Part shown: positions 33,484 through 42,544 of the stretch, piece by piece
Position numbering within the stretch: the stretch's first letter is position 1
How the letters are laid out: each line of letters opens with the position of its first letter
Assembly: GCA_037379885.1 (NCBI GenBank)
Contig: JARRJC010000008.1
Coordinates: 75,744-122,219, forward strand
Direction: 5' to 3'
DNA from: Limibacillus sp.
GTDB lineage: Bacteria > Pseudomonadota > Alphaproteobacteria > Kiloniellales > CECT-8803
Length of the DNA: 46,476 nucleotides
The notes under the pieces: generated by a model
Database searches by the model: none
What the model was told of the DNA's origin: nothing
What the model saw: only the letters and a program-made list of their open reading frames with translations
Position numbers and translations under genes: made by a program

Positions 33484-33864
33484 TTAGAGTTCGCCCGCTT
33501 CTTCCAGGACCTTGCGGGCCACCCGGAAGCACTCCAGGGACTGGGGCACGCCGCAGTAGATCGCGACCACGTGGATGGCGGCGCGGATCTGTTCCTTTGT
33601 GACGCCGTTCCTGAGCGCGCCGCGGCAGTGGATTTCCCACTCATGCATCTTGCCGAGCGCACCGATCATGGTCAGGTTCATCAGGCTGCGGGTCTTGGGG
33701 TCCAGGGACTCGTCGCCCCAGCCGAAGCCCCAGCACCACTCGGTCATCATCTCCTGGAAGGGGCGGGTGAAGTCGTCGGCCGCCGCCAGGTTCTTTTCCA
33801 CGTACTCAGCGCCCAGGGTCGCCTTGCGCTGGGCCAGGCCGGTTTCGAAGCGTTCCTTGTCCAT
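33484..33864 (-). CDS. Carboxymuconolactone decarboxylase family protein
   Basis: AhpD/CMD-fold protein of 126 residues. It resembles PcaC-type gamma-carboxymuconolactone decarboxylases in LDPKTRSLMNLTMIGALGKMHEWEIH and RNGVTKEQIRAAIHVVAIYCG. The AhpD CxxC redox pair is absent (only HCRGA). No other aromatic-degradation gene is nearby, so decarboxylase activity in the protocatechuate pathway is uncertain. It is convergent with dppF and downstream of the DUF1127 gene, from which a terminator separates it. Confidence 0.8.
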   Translation of the reverse strand: MDKERFETGLAQRKATLGAEYVEKNLAAADDFTRPFQEMMTEWCWGFGWGDESLDPKTRSLMNLTMIGALGKMHEWEIHCRGALRNGVTKEQIRAAIHVVAIYCGVPQSLECFRVARKVLEEAGEL

Positions 33865-33946
33865 CGGTCTTCTGCTCCTTCGTCGATGAGATCAAAAAGG
33901 GCCCCGATGGTCGTCCGCCCGCTGCTTTCCGGCAAGCTGAAACGAC

Positions 33947-33983
33947 AAACGGCCCCGCCTGGGAGGAAGGGGCGGGGCCGTTT
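33947..33983 (-). terminator. Strong hairpin terminator between DUF1127 gene and CMD gene
   Basis: A perfect 13-bp stem pairs 33947-33959 with 33971-33983 (AAACGGCCCCGCC with GGCGGGGCCGTTT) over an 11-nt loop. On the - strand it is followed by GTCGTTT, and on the + strand the stem ends in TTT. It lies downstream of the DUF1127 gene. Confidence 0.8.
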
Positions 33984-34061
33984 GCATTTCACGAGGGGCG
34001 CTTCTCTGGGAGGAGGGGAGGCGCGCCCCCCGTGGGTTCTTGGTTTCGGTGGGCCTTGTCC

Positions 34062-34442
34062 TTAGGCGGCCTTGCGGCTGCCGTCGTTCGAGTTGGCGGC
34101 CAGGGCCTCCACGGTGATGGGCGAGCCCATCGCCTGTGCGCTGGTCAGGAAGCTGGGGCGTTCCACGCCGCGCTTTTCCTGATCGAAGGCATGGTCAGCG
34201 GCGGCGTAGGCGGCGCGGCGCAGCGAACCGGGATGCAGTCCGATGTCGGACAGCACGCGCGGGTCCAGCTGCTCAAGCGCGGCGAGGGTGCGGCGGCGCT
34301 GGTAGTAGCGGCGCAGGCCCTCGGGCAGCGTCTTGGTCAGCAGAGCACCGAAGCCGGTCAGGGTTTCACGAATCATCTGGCCGCGCATGTAGCGGGCCTC
34401 GAGGATGTACTTGTCCACCTGCATTTCAGACAGGGTCGTCAT
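34062..34442 (-). CDS. DUF1127 domain protein
   Basis: Small basic protein of 126 residues with a DUF1127 (YjiS-like) segment at about 40-75: RRYYQRRRTLAALEQLDPRV followed by LSDIGLHPGSLRRAA. Short Arg-rich DUF1127 proteins in alphaproteobacteria have been linked to RNA turnover and phosphate or carbon responses, but long forms like this one lack a known job. The ATG is preceded by AAAGGTG. A strong terminator follows about 80 nt downstream, so it is probably monocistronic. It is divergent from the aminopeptidase gene. Confidence 0.82.
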   Translation of the reverse strand: MTTLSEMQVDKYILEARYMRGQMIRETLTGFGALLTKTLPEGLRRYYQRRRTLAALEQLDPRVLSDIGLHPGSLRRAAYAAADHAFDQEKRGVERPSFLTSAQAMGSPITVEALAANSNDGSRKAA

Positions 34443-34714
34443 TTGGTCACCTTTAGGTTTTGCTCTGGGCTCCAGGAGCCGTCAGAATTACTTCCATAAT
34501 TGGCGGTGGGTCTTTGGCGTCGCATAACTGGCGTCATAGGCTCTCGCCGCCGCTCACGATGGAGAAGATGGCGCTGCCCCTTCACCGGAAGAAGAGCCAA
34601 TGCTGCACCGCAGCAATGCATGGCGAGCATGGCTCATAAAGTACTGTTTTTGAACCAGTTCTAGGAAACAAAAGAAGCTTGCACAGGGCTTATGGCGGGA
34701 AGAGAGAGGCAAAT

Positions 34715-36751
34715 ATGAACGAGCTTGCTGGCGCGGATGACCGGGCCCTGGACAGCCTTCTGGCGGCTGAGGCCCCCGGCTTCGACCGCGCCGCGCTGGA
34801 CGCGCTGATCGAGGGCGTGCTGGCCGCGCCGGAGCCCTCGGACCCGGCCGCCTGGATGGCGCTGGTCGCGGAGAGACCCTCACCGGCCCTGGCCGAGGCG
34901 CTGGGCGAGCGCAAGCGGGCGCTGGCGGCGGCGCGCGCTCCAGCGCCGCAGCTCTCTGCGGCGGAGCGGCTTTCGCGGCTGCGCGGCGAGCTTGAGCGGC
35001 AAGGCGTCCAAGGTTTCGTGGTACCGCGCGGCGACGAGCATCAAGGGGAGTACGTTCCGGCGAACGCCGAGCGGCTCGCCTGGCTGACCGGGTTCACCGG
35101 GTCGGCGGGCACGGCCATCGTTCTGTCGGGGCGGGCAGCGGTCTTCTCGGATGGCCGCTATACCCTGCAGCTCCAGAACCAGGTGCCCGGCGACCACTTC
35201 GACCGGCGCCACATCACCGAGGAGCCGATCGGCGAGTGGCTGGCCGAGCATCTGAAAAAGGGCGAGCGCCTGGGCTTCGATCCGCGCCTGCACGCGCCCT
35301 TGCAGGCGCGCCAGCTCAAGACCTGGGCCGAGGCCGCCGGAGCGGAACTCGTCGCCCTTGAAGAGAACCCCCTGGATGCGGTCTGGGAGGGGCGCCCGCC
35401 TGCGCCGCTCTCTCCGGCGGTGCCGCATTCCCTCGACTACGCGGGCGAGGCCAGCGAGGAGAAGCGCGCGCGGCTGGCCGACGACCTGAAGAAGAAAGGG
35501 TTGGCCGCCGCCGTGCTCACCCTGCCGGAGTCCATTGCCTGGCTCTTGAACCTGCGCGGCGGGGACGTGCCGCACACGCCCTTCACGCTCTCCTACGCGA
35601 TCTTGAAGGCGGATGGCTCGCTCGACTGGTTCGTGGATCAGCGGAAGGTGACCCCGGCGCTGAAGCGCGCCCTGGGCAACAGCGTGACGATTTCGGCGCC
35701 GGAGAGTCTCGGCGATGCCTTGAGAGCCTTGGGGGCGGGCGGTCGTAAGGTGCTGGCGGATCCCTCCAGCGCAGGGGTCTGGGTTTTCGACCGGCTGGAG
35801 GAGGGCGGCGCAACGCTGGAGCGTGCGCAGGATCCCTGCCTGCTGCCCAAGGCGACCAAGAACCCCATAGAGGTAGAGGGCGCGCGCGCCGCCCACCGCC
35901 GCGACGGTCCGGCGGTCGCAAGCCTTCTGGCCTGGCTCGACCGCGAAGCGCTCGCGCGCCACGCGGCGGGGGATCCGGTGACGGAGATGGAAGTCTCCGA
36001 GCGGCTCTTCGGCCTGCGCCGGGCACTGCCAATGTTTCGCGACCTGAGCTTTGCCTCCATCACCGGGGCCGGGCCCAACGGCGCCATCATGCACTACCGC
36101 GTCACCGAGGAGAGCAGCCGCGCGCTGGGCCCCGGCGAACTCTTCCTCTTGGACAGCGGCGGCCAGTTCCCCGACGGCACCACCGACATCACCCGCACGG
36201 TCGCCATCGGCGAGCCGAGCGAGGAGATGCGGACGCGCTACACCTTGGTTCTGAAGGGGCATCTTGCCCTCAGCCTGCTGCGCTTTCCCAAGGGCACGAC
36301 CGGAAGCCAGATCGATGCGCTGGCCCGCCAGCCGCTCTGGCAGGCGGGGTTGGACTTCGACCACGGCACCGGTCATGGCGTCGGCAGCTACCTCTCGGTG
36401 CACGAGGGGCCGCAGCGCATATCGAAGGTCCCCAACAGCGTCGCGCTCAAGCCGGGAATGATTCTCTCCAACGAGCCCGGCTACTACAAGCCCGGGGCCT
36501 ATGGCATCCGCATCGAGAACCTGGTGACCGTCACCGAGGCGCGGCCCCTGGAGGGGCAGGACCGGGAGATGCTCTGCTTCGAAACGCTCACCCTCTGCCC
36601 CTATGACCGGCGCTTGATCGTCACAGGGATGCTGAGCGAAGAGGAGCGGTCCTGGGTCGATTCATATCATGCGATGGTATTCAAAGCCCTCTCTCCACAG
36701 ATGCCTGAAGAGGATCAGGGTTGGTTGAAGGAAATGACTGCCAGCCTTTAG
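34715..36751 (+). CDS. Xaa-Pro aminopeptidase (M24B, aminopeptidase P)
   Basis: Metallo-aminopeptidase that removes N-terminal residues before proline. The 678-residue product has the long three-domain layout: two creatinase-like N-terminal domains (about 80-390) and a pita-bread catalytic domain (about 395-620). Expected metal ligands are visible in LLDSGGQF, GTTDITRT, HGTGHGVGSYL, SNEPGYY and IRIENL, followed by a conserved C-terminal extension. The first 80 residues are an Ala-rich extension before the normal start of the family (SRLRGELERQGVQGFVVP). ATG 34715 is preferred over TTG 34679 since it follows AGAGAGAGG. It probably forms a dimer in the cytoplasm. Confidence 0.9.
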   Translation: MNELAGADDRALDSLLAAEAPGFDRAALDALIEGVLAAPEPSDPAAWMALVAERPSPALAEALGERKRALAAARAPAPQLSAAERLSRLRGELERQGVQGFVVPRGDEHQGEYVPANAERLAWLTGFTGSAGTAIVLSGRAAVFSDGRYTLQLQNQVPGDHFDRRHITEEPIGEWLAEHLKKGERLGFDPRLHAPLQARQLKTWAEAAGAELVALEENPLDAVWEGRPPAPLSPAVPHSLDYAGEASEEKRARLADDLKKKGLAAAVLTLPESIAWLLNLRGGDVPHTPFTLSYAILKADGSLDWFVDQRKVTPALKRALGNSVTISAPESLGDALRALGAGGRKVLADPSSAGVWVFDRLEEGGATLERAQDPCLLPKATKNPIEVEGARAAHRRDGPAVASLLAWLDREALARHAAGDPVTEMEVSERLFGLRRALPMFRDLSFASITGAGPNGAIMHYRVTEESSRALGPGELFLLDSGGQFPDGTTDITRTVAIGEPSEEMRTRYTLVLKGHLALSLLRFPKGTTGSQIDALARQPLWQAGLDFDHGTGHGVGSYLSVHEGPQRISKVPNSVALKPGMILSNEPGYYKPGAYGIRIENLVTVTEARPLEGQDREMLCFETLTLCPYDRRLIVTGMLSEEERSWVDSYHAMVFKALSPQMPEEDQGWLKEMTASL

Positions 36752-36759
36752 TTTCCGCA

Positions 36760-36775
36760 CGTGTCGGTTGACACG
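36760..36775. promoter_or_regulatory. Palindrome after the aminopeptidase gene
   Basis: CGTGTC-GGTT-GACACG is a perfect 6-bp inverted repeat 8 nt after the stop codon. A TTGACA (36768-36773) overlaps it, but no -10 at proper spacing is seen. No T-run follows. It could be an operator or a weak 3' hairpin. Confidence 0.35.
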
Positions 36776-36852
36776 AAGTATAAATCAATCGGAAAAAAAT
36801 CAACAAATGAGTGCATATGCCTGTTGTGCGGCGTATGCCGATTCACTAAACT

Positions 36853-36920
36853 CCGCGCTGCAACCAGAGCGGCCATAGAGTCGCATGAGTTTATATCCTT
36901 GAGCGCGGCTCTATGGCCGC
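36853..36920. repeat. Interleaved inverted repeats (A-B-A'-B') before the autotransporter remnant
   Basis: B/B' is a perfect 12-bp inverted repeat: GCGGCCATAGAG (36869-36880) with CTCTATGGCCGC (36909-36920), 28 nt apart. A/A' is a 7-bp repeat: CCGCGCT (36853-36859) with AGCGCGG (36902-36908). Because the order is A, B, A', B', both stems could form together only as a pseudoknot; otherwise they are alternatives. They end 34 nt before ATG 36955. Confidence 0.6.
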
Positions 36921-36954
36921 GTCTTGACGGGAAGAAGAGTTTGGGGGCCAGGAC

Positions 36955-37882
36955 ATGGCGCGACGGAATCGCGCCCGCTATTTGGCGGGCGCCTCTTTCT
37001 TAGCTTTATCTCTCACCATGGGGACACAGGCTGGCGCCGCGCTGCAGGATGCCGCCCCCGATGGTGAAAAGCGCAGCGACCCCAAGGGCCTCGTTAAGGA
37101 GAATAAGCAGCAGCTGCCGGCGGTCGCTCCCTTTCGCGACCTGCTGACCGTCGCCGAGAGCACCCCGACGCTCGAAGGCGTTATCGCCCAGTCCGTCGAC
37201 AGCTTGAAAGTAGAGACCCTGGCGGTCGCGCCGCTCTCCTCTCTGACCGCCTTGCCGCGCGTGGCCGCCAACTACAACGACGCCACGGTCGCCAACCTGA
37301 TCGTCAATGCGCCTCCCGGCAAGTCCGATCCCGTTGGGATCGACGCCAGGAATTCCGGTGGCGGCTATTTGCAGATCAATTCTCAAGGCGTAACCGGCAC
37401 GGCCAGCGATGGTATTTACACCATACGCCTTCGACGTGGGCGGTGGCTTCTCCATCGTGCCGCGCGGCTCTCTTGCCTACCTCACGGTGCACCGCGACGG
37501 TTATACCGAGACCGGCCTGGGCGCCAGCAACCTGACGGTCGGCGATACGACGGCAGACGCCCTCCGGGCGGGCGGTGAGATCGCGCTGGAGTACCAGACG
37601 GAGGTCAGCTTCGGCGGCGGCATGCGCACCTTCTCCTCGGAGATCCGGGGCGGCGCGCAGCAGGAGTTCGCCCTCGACGACCGGACGGTCGGCGTTTCCA
37701 ACCCGCTCCTCGGCACCGCCGCGGTGCAGGGCGCCGACGACGACGAGACGCAGCTGACCCTCGGTGCGGGCATGAGCCTCGAGGTCAGCGACAGCGCCGT
37801 GCTCTTCATGGGCTACGACGCGGAGATCGGCGGCGACCAGCGCTCGCACATGGTGAACCTCGGCGTGCGCTTCTCCTGGTAA
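36955..37882 (+). pseudogene. Degenerate autotransporter, frameshifted and internally deleted
   Basis: The first part (from ATG 36955) has a signal peptide (RRNRARYLAGASFLALSLTM, cleavage near AGA) and a passenger-like end, GVTGTASDGIYT. The frame then leaves the family sequence. From about 37409, one base out of phase, PYAFDVGGGFSIVPRGSLAY begins a beta-barrel segment that runs to a C-terminal NLGVRFSW, the typical outer-membrane aromatic end. The second frame has a TAA at 37391, so the switch lies between 37391 and about 37430, near a TTT. Even with one frame the product would be only about 308 residues, with an incomplete barrel (about 155 residues instead of about 260-300) and almost no passenger. 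A sequencing error could explain the shift but not the short length. Confidence 0.75.
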
Positions 37883-37940
37883 GAGGCAATGCGCCCCGGG
37901 CCTCTTGCGGCCCGGGGCAGCTCTCTCTACCTTCTCGAAC

Positions 37941-38332
<392 letters not shown>

Positions 38333-38455
38333 CTTCTTCCCACCGTTCGATGCAGCGGACGGCAGCCTTTGCTCCGCCTCTGTCCAGCGACCTATCGTCG
38401 TAGGGCTTTTCAGGAAACACGCTTGCCGTGCTGAAAGTCTCATTCCCTTCAAATA

Positions 38456-38470
38456 GAACGTAAGTAGAAC
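38456..38470. promoter_or_regulatory. LexA-like box GAAC-N7-GAAC
   Basis: GAACGTAAGTAGAAC matches the alphaproteobacterial SOS box (GTTC-N7-GTTC on the - strand), with flanking A residues in AGAAC...AGAACAAA. Such an 8-base pattern is expected about once by chance in a window of this size, and no SOS gene adjoins it. Confidence 0.4.
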
Positions 38471-38672
38471 AAACAAGAGGCCTCCAGGCTAAACCCCTGG
38501 CTTGCCGCGGCTTTGCCATTTTCCCATCGCTCCATCGGCATAAAGCCGCCGACTTCATCCTTTACTTTAAGTTCGATCCTCTAGTAGGGCCGGTGATTCC
38601 TCTGGCAAAGGTTACCCAATCATTAATAAAGCCTTGCTCCACCTAGCTTTTTTACTTCAGTTTCGATTGACG

Positions 38673-38706
38673 CCCATGGTTTCCCATGATATCCCATGTA
38701 ATCCCA
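38673..38706. promoter_or_regulatory. MraZ operator: four repeats at 10-bp spacing
   Basis: CCCA occurs at 38673, 38683, 38693 and 38703, exactly 10 bp apart; on the - strand this is TGGG-N6 repeated four times. MraZ binds direct TGGGN repeats with 5-nt spacers upstream of its own gene. A TTGACG (38667-38672) abuts the first repeat and TATCCC follows after 17 bp, so the boxes would cover the dcw promoter. Confidence 0.8.
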
Positions 38707-38803
38707 ATAAGGCTTATGCCGGGGATATTGCGTTAGTGCGCCCGTCCGAAGGGCGTCATCTGGGGAGTAGCAGCGCGTCGAAAGACGCAAGGGGAGCAAG
38801 GCG

Positions 38804-39271
38804 TTGGCCACCTTTCTCGGGACCTACGAGAACAGGATCGACAGCAAGGGGCGGATCTCCGTGCCCTCGCTGTTCCGCGCGCAGCTGCCCGAGCTGAACG
38901 GCATGAGTGTCGTGCTGTTCCCCTCCTACCGCGCGAACGCGGTCGAAGGCGCGGGCATGGACTTCATCGAGCAGCTCGGCGAGCGGGTCAACGAGATCGA
39001 CCTCTTCTCCGACGAGCAGGACGACATCGCCACCTCGCTCTTCTCGGACTGCCAGCCGCTCTCCATGGACAAGGAGGGGCGGGTGGTCCTGCCCTCCAGC
39101 CTGATGGCCCACGCCGGCATCACAGACAAGGCCTGCTTCGTCGGCAAGGGCCCGCTGTTTCAGATTTGGGAGCCGACGGCTCTCGCCGCTCACAAGAGCG
39201 AGGCGCGTCAGCGCGCTAAGACCAAAGGATTGACCCTCCCCGTGAAGCCGCGCGGCGGAGGTGAGAGATGA
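38804..39271 (+). CDS. mraZ: Transcriptional regulator MraZ
   Basis: First gene of the dcw cluster; an AbrB-fold, ring-forming DNA-binding protein that represses its own operon. The 155-residue product has the duplicated motif: [21 protein letters not shown] (about 4-24) and [19 protein letters not shown] (about 86-104). The start is TTG 38804, which matches the family N-terminus and follows GGGGAG by 7 nt; no ATG fits. Its stop overlaps the rsmH ATG. Autoregulation through the four boxes at 38673 is likely. Confidence 0.93.
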   Translation: MATFLGTYENRIDSKGRISVPSLFRAQLPELNGMSVVLFPSYRANAVEGAGMDFIEQLGERVNEIDLFSDEQDDIATSLFSDCQPLSMDKEGRVVLPSSLMAHAGITDKACFVGKGPLFQIWEPTALAAHKSEARQRAKTKGLTLPVKPRGGGER

Positions 39272-40233
39272 CCCACCAAGCGAAGAAGGTCATGAGCCCG
39301 CATCTCCCCGTCATGCTGAACGAGGTCCTCGAGACTCTCGCTCCGCATGACGGCGGGCTTTACTTGGACGGCACCTTCGGCGCGGGTGGTTACACCAAAG
39401 GCATCCTGGAGGCGGCCGACTGCCGCGTGATCGCCATCGACCGCGATCCCGAGGCCGTCGCGCGTGGCCGCGAGCTGGCTGAGGATTACGAAGGCCGGCT
39501 GGTCATGCTCGAAGGCCGCTTCGGCGACATGGAGCAGCTGCTGGAGAGTGCGGGCGAAGGCCCGCTCGACGGCGTGGCGCTCGACATCGGCGTTTCCTCC
39601 ATGCAGATCGACGAGGCCGCTCGCGGCTTCTCCTTCCAGAAGGACGGCCCGCTCGACATGCGCATGGGCGGCGAGGGGCCGAGCGCCGCCGAGGTGGTCA
39701 ACGAGACCGAAGAGGGCGCTCTCGCCGACATTATCTACCGCTACGGCGAGGAGCGGCAGTCGCGCCGCGTCGCCCGCGCCATCGTGCGCGCCCGCGCCGA
39801 AGAGCCCATCACCCGCACCCTGCAGCTTGCCGAGATCGTGCGCGGCGCGATCAAGGGCGCAGCGGCCCAGTCCATCGATCCGGCGACCCGCACCTTTCAG
39901 GCGCTGCGCATCTACGTGAACGACGAGCTGGGCGAGTTGGAGCGCGGGCTGGAAGCAGCCGAGCGTCTGCTGGCCCCCGAGGGCCGCTTGGTCGTGGTCG
40001 CCTTCCACTCCCTGGAAGACCGCATCGTGAAGGCCTTCTTCAAGCGGGAATCCGGCGGCGAGGGCACCTCGCGCCATTTGCCGGTCGCGCAAGCCGCCCC
40101 GGCCAGCCTGGCGCTGCTCTTCAAGGGCGCCATGAAGCCGGGCGAGCAAGAGATCCGCGTCAACCCGCGCGCCCGCTCCGCGCGTCTGCGCGCCGCCCGC
40201 AAGCTGTCCAGTGAAATGGGGGGCGCGTCATGA
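39268..40233 (+). CDS. rsmH: 16S rRNA (cytosine1402-N4)-methyltransferase
   Basis: SAM-dependent methyltransferase (formerly MraW) that modifies C1402 in the ribosomal decoding site. The 321-residue product has [13 protein letters not shown] near the N-terminus, SAM motif [14 protein letters not shown] (about 34-47), and the conserved [18 protein letters not shown] and [13 protein letters not shown] segments. It overlaps mraZ and ftsL by 4 nt each. Confidence 0.96.
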   Translation: MTHQAKKVMSPHLPVMLNEVLETLAPHDGGLYLDGTFGAGGYTKGILEAADCRVIAIDRDPEAVARGRELAEDYEGRLVMLEGRFGDMEQLLESAGEGPLDGVALDIGVSSMQIDEAARGFSFQKDGPLDMRMGGEGPSAAEVVNETEEGALADIIYRYGEERQSRRVARAIVRARAEEPITRTLQLAEIVRGAIKGAAAQSIDPATRTFQALRIYVNDELGELERGLEAAERLLAPEGRLVVVAFHSLEDRIVKAFFKRESGGEGTSRHLPVAQAAPASLALLFKGAMKPGEQEIRVNPRARSARLRAARKLSSEMGGAS

Positions 40234-40781
40234 TCCGCTTGGCCGCCTGCATCTGGTCCGTCGTCGCCATCGTCCTGGCCCTGACCGTCTTTCAGATCAA
40301 GTTCGCGGTTCAGGAGCTGGAAGGCGAGCTCGCCGGCGTCAACGCGGAGATCGTCCGCGATCAGGAAGCGATCCACGTTCTGCGCGCCGAGTGGAGCTAT
40401 CTGAACCGGCCCGACCGCATCGCCGGTCTGGCCGAGCGCTTCCTCGGCCTCGATCCTGCGGTCGAGCCGCAGCTCGTCAGCCTCAAGGATCTGGACAAGC
40501 TGCCCTTGCGTCTGGAGGGCGTCGTGATCCGCCCGGCCGACGCCGGTCCGCTGTTGCCGAGAGAAAAGCCGGACGGCCTGCTTTACGCCAGCGCGCCCGC
40601 CGCGCCGGAAGAAGAGAGCGAGGCCTTGCAGGCTGTCGTCCGCGTGGAGCCTGCCGCGCCGCCCCCAGGCGCGCCCAAGGCCGAGAACGTCTCGACAGGC
40701 GTCGCCAGCGCCACATCGGGCGGCACGGCTCCCTTCGATCCCATCGCCGCCACCCTCATCAAGTATGGAGGGGCGCAATGA
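40230..40781 (+). CDS. ftsL: Cell division protein FtsL
   Basis: Short bitopic division protein that joins FtsB and FtsQ and activates FtsWI. The 183-residue product has one membrane helix (about residues 4-22), then a coiled-coil periplasmic part (about 24-70) with the family-like [24 protein letters not shown]. The Ala/Pro-rich C-terminal half is longer than in E. coli FtsL (121 residues), as is common in alphaproteobacteria. Position between rsmH and ftsI strongly supports the call. Confidence 0.9.
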   Translation: MIRLAACIWSVVAIVLALTVFQIKFAVQELEGELAGVNAEIVRDQEAIHVLRAEWSYLNRPDRIAGLAERFLGLDPAVEPQLVSLKDLDKLPLRLEGVVIRPADAGPLLPREKPDGLLYASAPAAPEEESEALQAVVRVEPAAPPPGAPKAENVSTGVASATSGGTAPFDPIAATLIKYGGAQ

Positions 40782-42544
40782 TCCGCAGGCTCCTGGGGCT
40801 CCGCCCCAAGGTAAAGGTGTCTTCCTGCCCGCCGCTCGGTTGCGACATGCAAGCCGGGCGGCAGCCCGCTGTGGTGGTGGGCTCGCGCCGCAAGCAGAGC
40901 CTCGACATGGGCCGCACGCGCCTGATGGTCGCGGGCGCCGTTTTCGCGCTGGCCTTCCTCGTCGTCGGGGGCCGCGTCGTCGAGCTGGCCGTCTTCAAGC
41001 CGGCCGGCGAGCCGCGCATCGCTTCCGCGGGTCACGCCGAGGCCTTCCAGATCGGCCGCGCCGACATCGTCGACCGCAACGGCATCGTGCTGGCCACGAC
41101 CCTGCCGACCGCCTCGCTCTACGCCAACGCGCGGCAGGTCGACAATCCGGGACGCGTCGCCGCCAAGCTGGCCACGGTGCTCAACGGCGTCAGCCAGCCG
41201 CATCTTGAGGCGCTGCTGAGCCGCGACCGCGCTTTCGTCTACCTGAAGCGCGACCTGACGCCGCGCGAGCAGTTCGAGATCAACGCGCTCGGCGAACCCG
41301 GCCTCTACTTCCAGAAAGAGAGCAAGCGGGTCTATCCGCAAGGTCCTCTCATGTCCCACATCGTCGGTTTCACCGACATCGACGGCCGCGGCCTCTCCGG
41401 CATGGAGCGCTCCTTCGACGACAGCCTCGGCGGCTCCAGCGAGCCCTTGCAGCTTTCCCTCGACCTGCGCCTCCAGCATGTGCTGAGCGAGGAGCTTGCC
41501 GCTTCCATGACCGAGTTCAGCGGCATCGGCGCCGCCGGCCTGGTGATGGACGTGAAGACCGGCGAGGTGCTGGCCATGGTGTCGCTGCCCAGCTTCGATC
41601 CCAAGGACGCGGGCACCGCCGACAAGGATGCGCGTTTCAACCGCGCCACGCTCGGCACCTACGAGATGGGCTCGGTCTTCAAGCTGCTGACCGCCGCCAT
41701 GGCGCTGGACAGCGGCGTGGTCGAGCTGACCGAAAGCTTCAACGTGGCAAAGCCGATCCGCGTCGGCGGCTTCACCATCAACGACTATAAGCCCAAGGGC
41801 GACACCCTGACGGTGCCGGAGGTGATGATCCACTCCTCCAACATCGGCACGGTCCATATGATCGAGCGGGTCGGCAAGGAGTTGCAGCAGCGCTATCTCG
41901 GCGACTTCGGACTGCTGGAGGCCGCCTCCATCGAGTTGCCGGAGGTTGGCTCCCCGCTGGTGCCGCGCCCCTGGCGCGAGATCAACATGATGACGGTCTC
42001 CTACGGTCACGGCCTCTCGGTCTCTCCCTTGCAGCTCGTGACCGCCATGTCGGCCGTGGTGAACGGCGGCCAGCTGAAGACCGCGACGCTCCTGAAGCGT
42101 CCGGAGAACCAGCCGGTCGGCGGCGAGCGCGTGATCAGCCCGGAGACCTCCGAGACCGTGAGCTGGCTGATGCGCCAGGTGGTGACCCAAGGGACCGGCA
42201 AGTTCGCCAACGCCAAGGGCTACCTGGTGGGCGGCAAGACCGGCACCGCCGACAAGCTGATCAACGGGCGCTATTCCGACAACGCGCGCATCGCCTCCTT
42301 CATCGGGGCCTTTCCGATGGACGATCCGCGCTACGTGATCTTCGCCATGGTGGACGAGCCCAAGGGGCTGAAGCGCACCTACGGCTACGCCACGGGCGGC
42401 TGGGTCGCCGCGCCGGTGGTGGGCCGCGTGGTGGAGCGCATCGCGCCGCTTCTGGGCGTGTCCCGCCGTACTTACGAGGTGGCCGCACCGCCGGCCGCCG
42501 GACTGATGCTGGAGGCCTCCGCCAATGGCGCGACGGCTCATTGA
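40778..42544 (+). CDS. ftsI: Septal peptidoglycan transpeptidase FtsI (PBP3)
   Basis: Class B penicillin-binding protein that cross-links septal wall with FtsW. The 588-residue product has a cytoplasmic tail, one membrane helix (about 50-66), an N-terminal pedestal domain and a transpeptidase domain with SVFK (S299-K302), SSN (353-355) and KTGT (487-490). ATG 40778 is chosen because it overlaps the ftsL stop as ATGA; the frame is open further upstream but without similarity. The basic tail includes two cysteines, C17 and C22. The end overlaps murE by 20 nt. Confidence 0.95.
   Translation: MIRRLLGLRPKVKVSSCPPLGCDMQAGRQPAVVVGSRRKQSLDMGRTRLMVAGAVFALAFLVVGGRVVELAVFKPAGEPRIASAGHAEAFQIGRADIVDRNGIVLATTLPTASLYANARQVDNPGRVAAKLATVLNGVSQPHLEALLSRDRAFVYLKRDLTPREQFEINALGEPGLYFQKESKRVYPQGPLMSHIVGFTDIDGRGLSGMERSFDDSLGGSSEPLQLSLDLRLQHVLSEELAASMTEFSGIGAAGLVMDVKTGEVLAMVSLPSFDPKDAGTADKDARFNRATLGTYEMGSVFKLLTAAMALDSGVVELTESFNVAKPIRVGGFTINDYKPKGDTLTVPEVMIHSSNIGTVHMIERVGKELQQRYLGDFGLLEAASIELPEVGSPLVPRPWREINMMTVSYGHGLSVSPLQLVTAMSAVVNGGQLKTATLLKRPENQPVGGERVISPETSETVSWLMRQVVTQGTGKFANAKGYLVGGKTGTADKLINGRYSDNARIASFIGAFPMDDPRYVIFAMVDEPKGLKRTYGYATGGWVAAPVVGRVVERIAPLLGVSRRTYEVAAPPAAGLMLEASANGATAH

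Larger units (their letters stand above)
38333..38803 (+). other. Non-coding stretch between rnpB and mraZ
   Basis: About 470 nt with no convincing gene and lower GC than its flanks. It holds a LexA-like direct repeat (38456-38470), a tenfold-spaced MraZ operator (38673-38706), a GCGTC-GAAA-GACGC tetraloop hairpin (38775-38788) and the mraZ ribosome site GGGGAG (38791-38796). Confidence 0.7.

Noticed and set aside
40211-40777. Upstream extension of the ftsI frame
   Set aside because: It overlaps ftsL in another phase and has no similarity to division proteins; the ATGA overlap at 40778 fits better.
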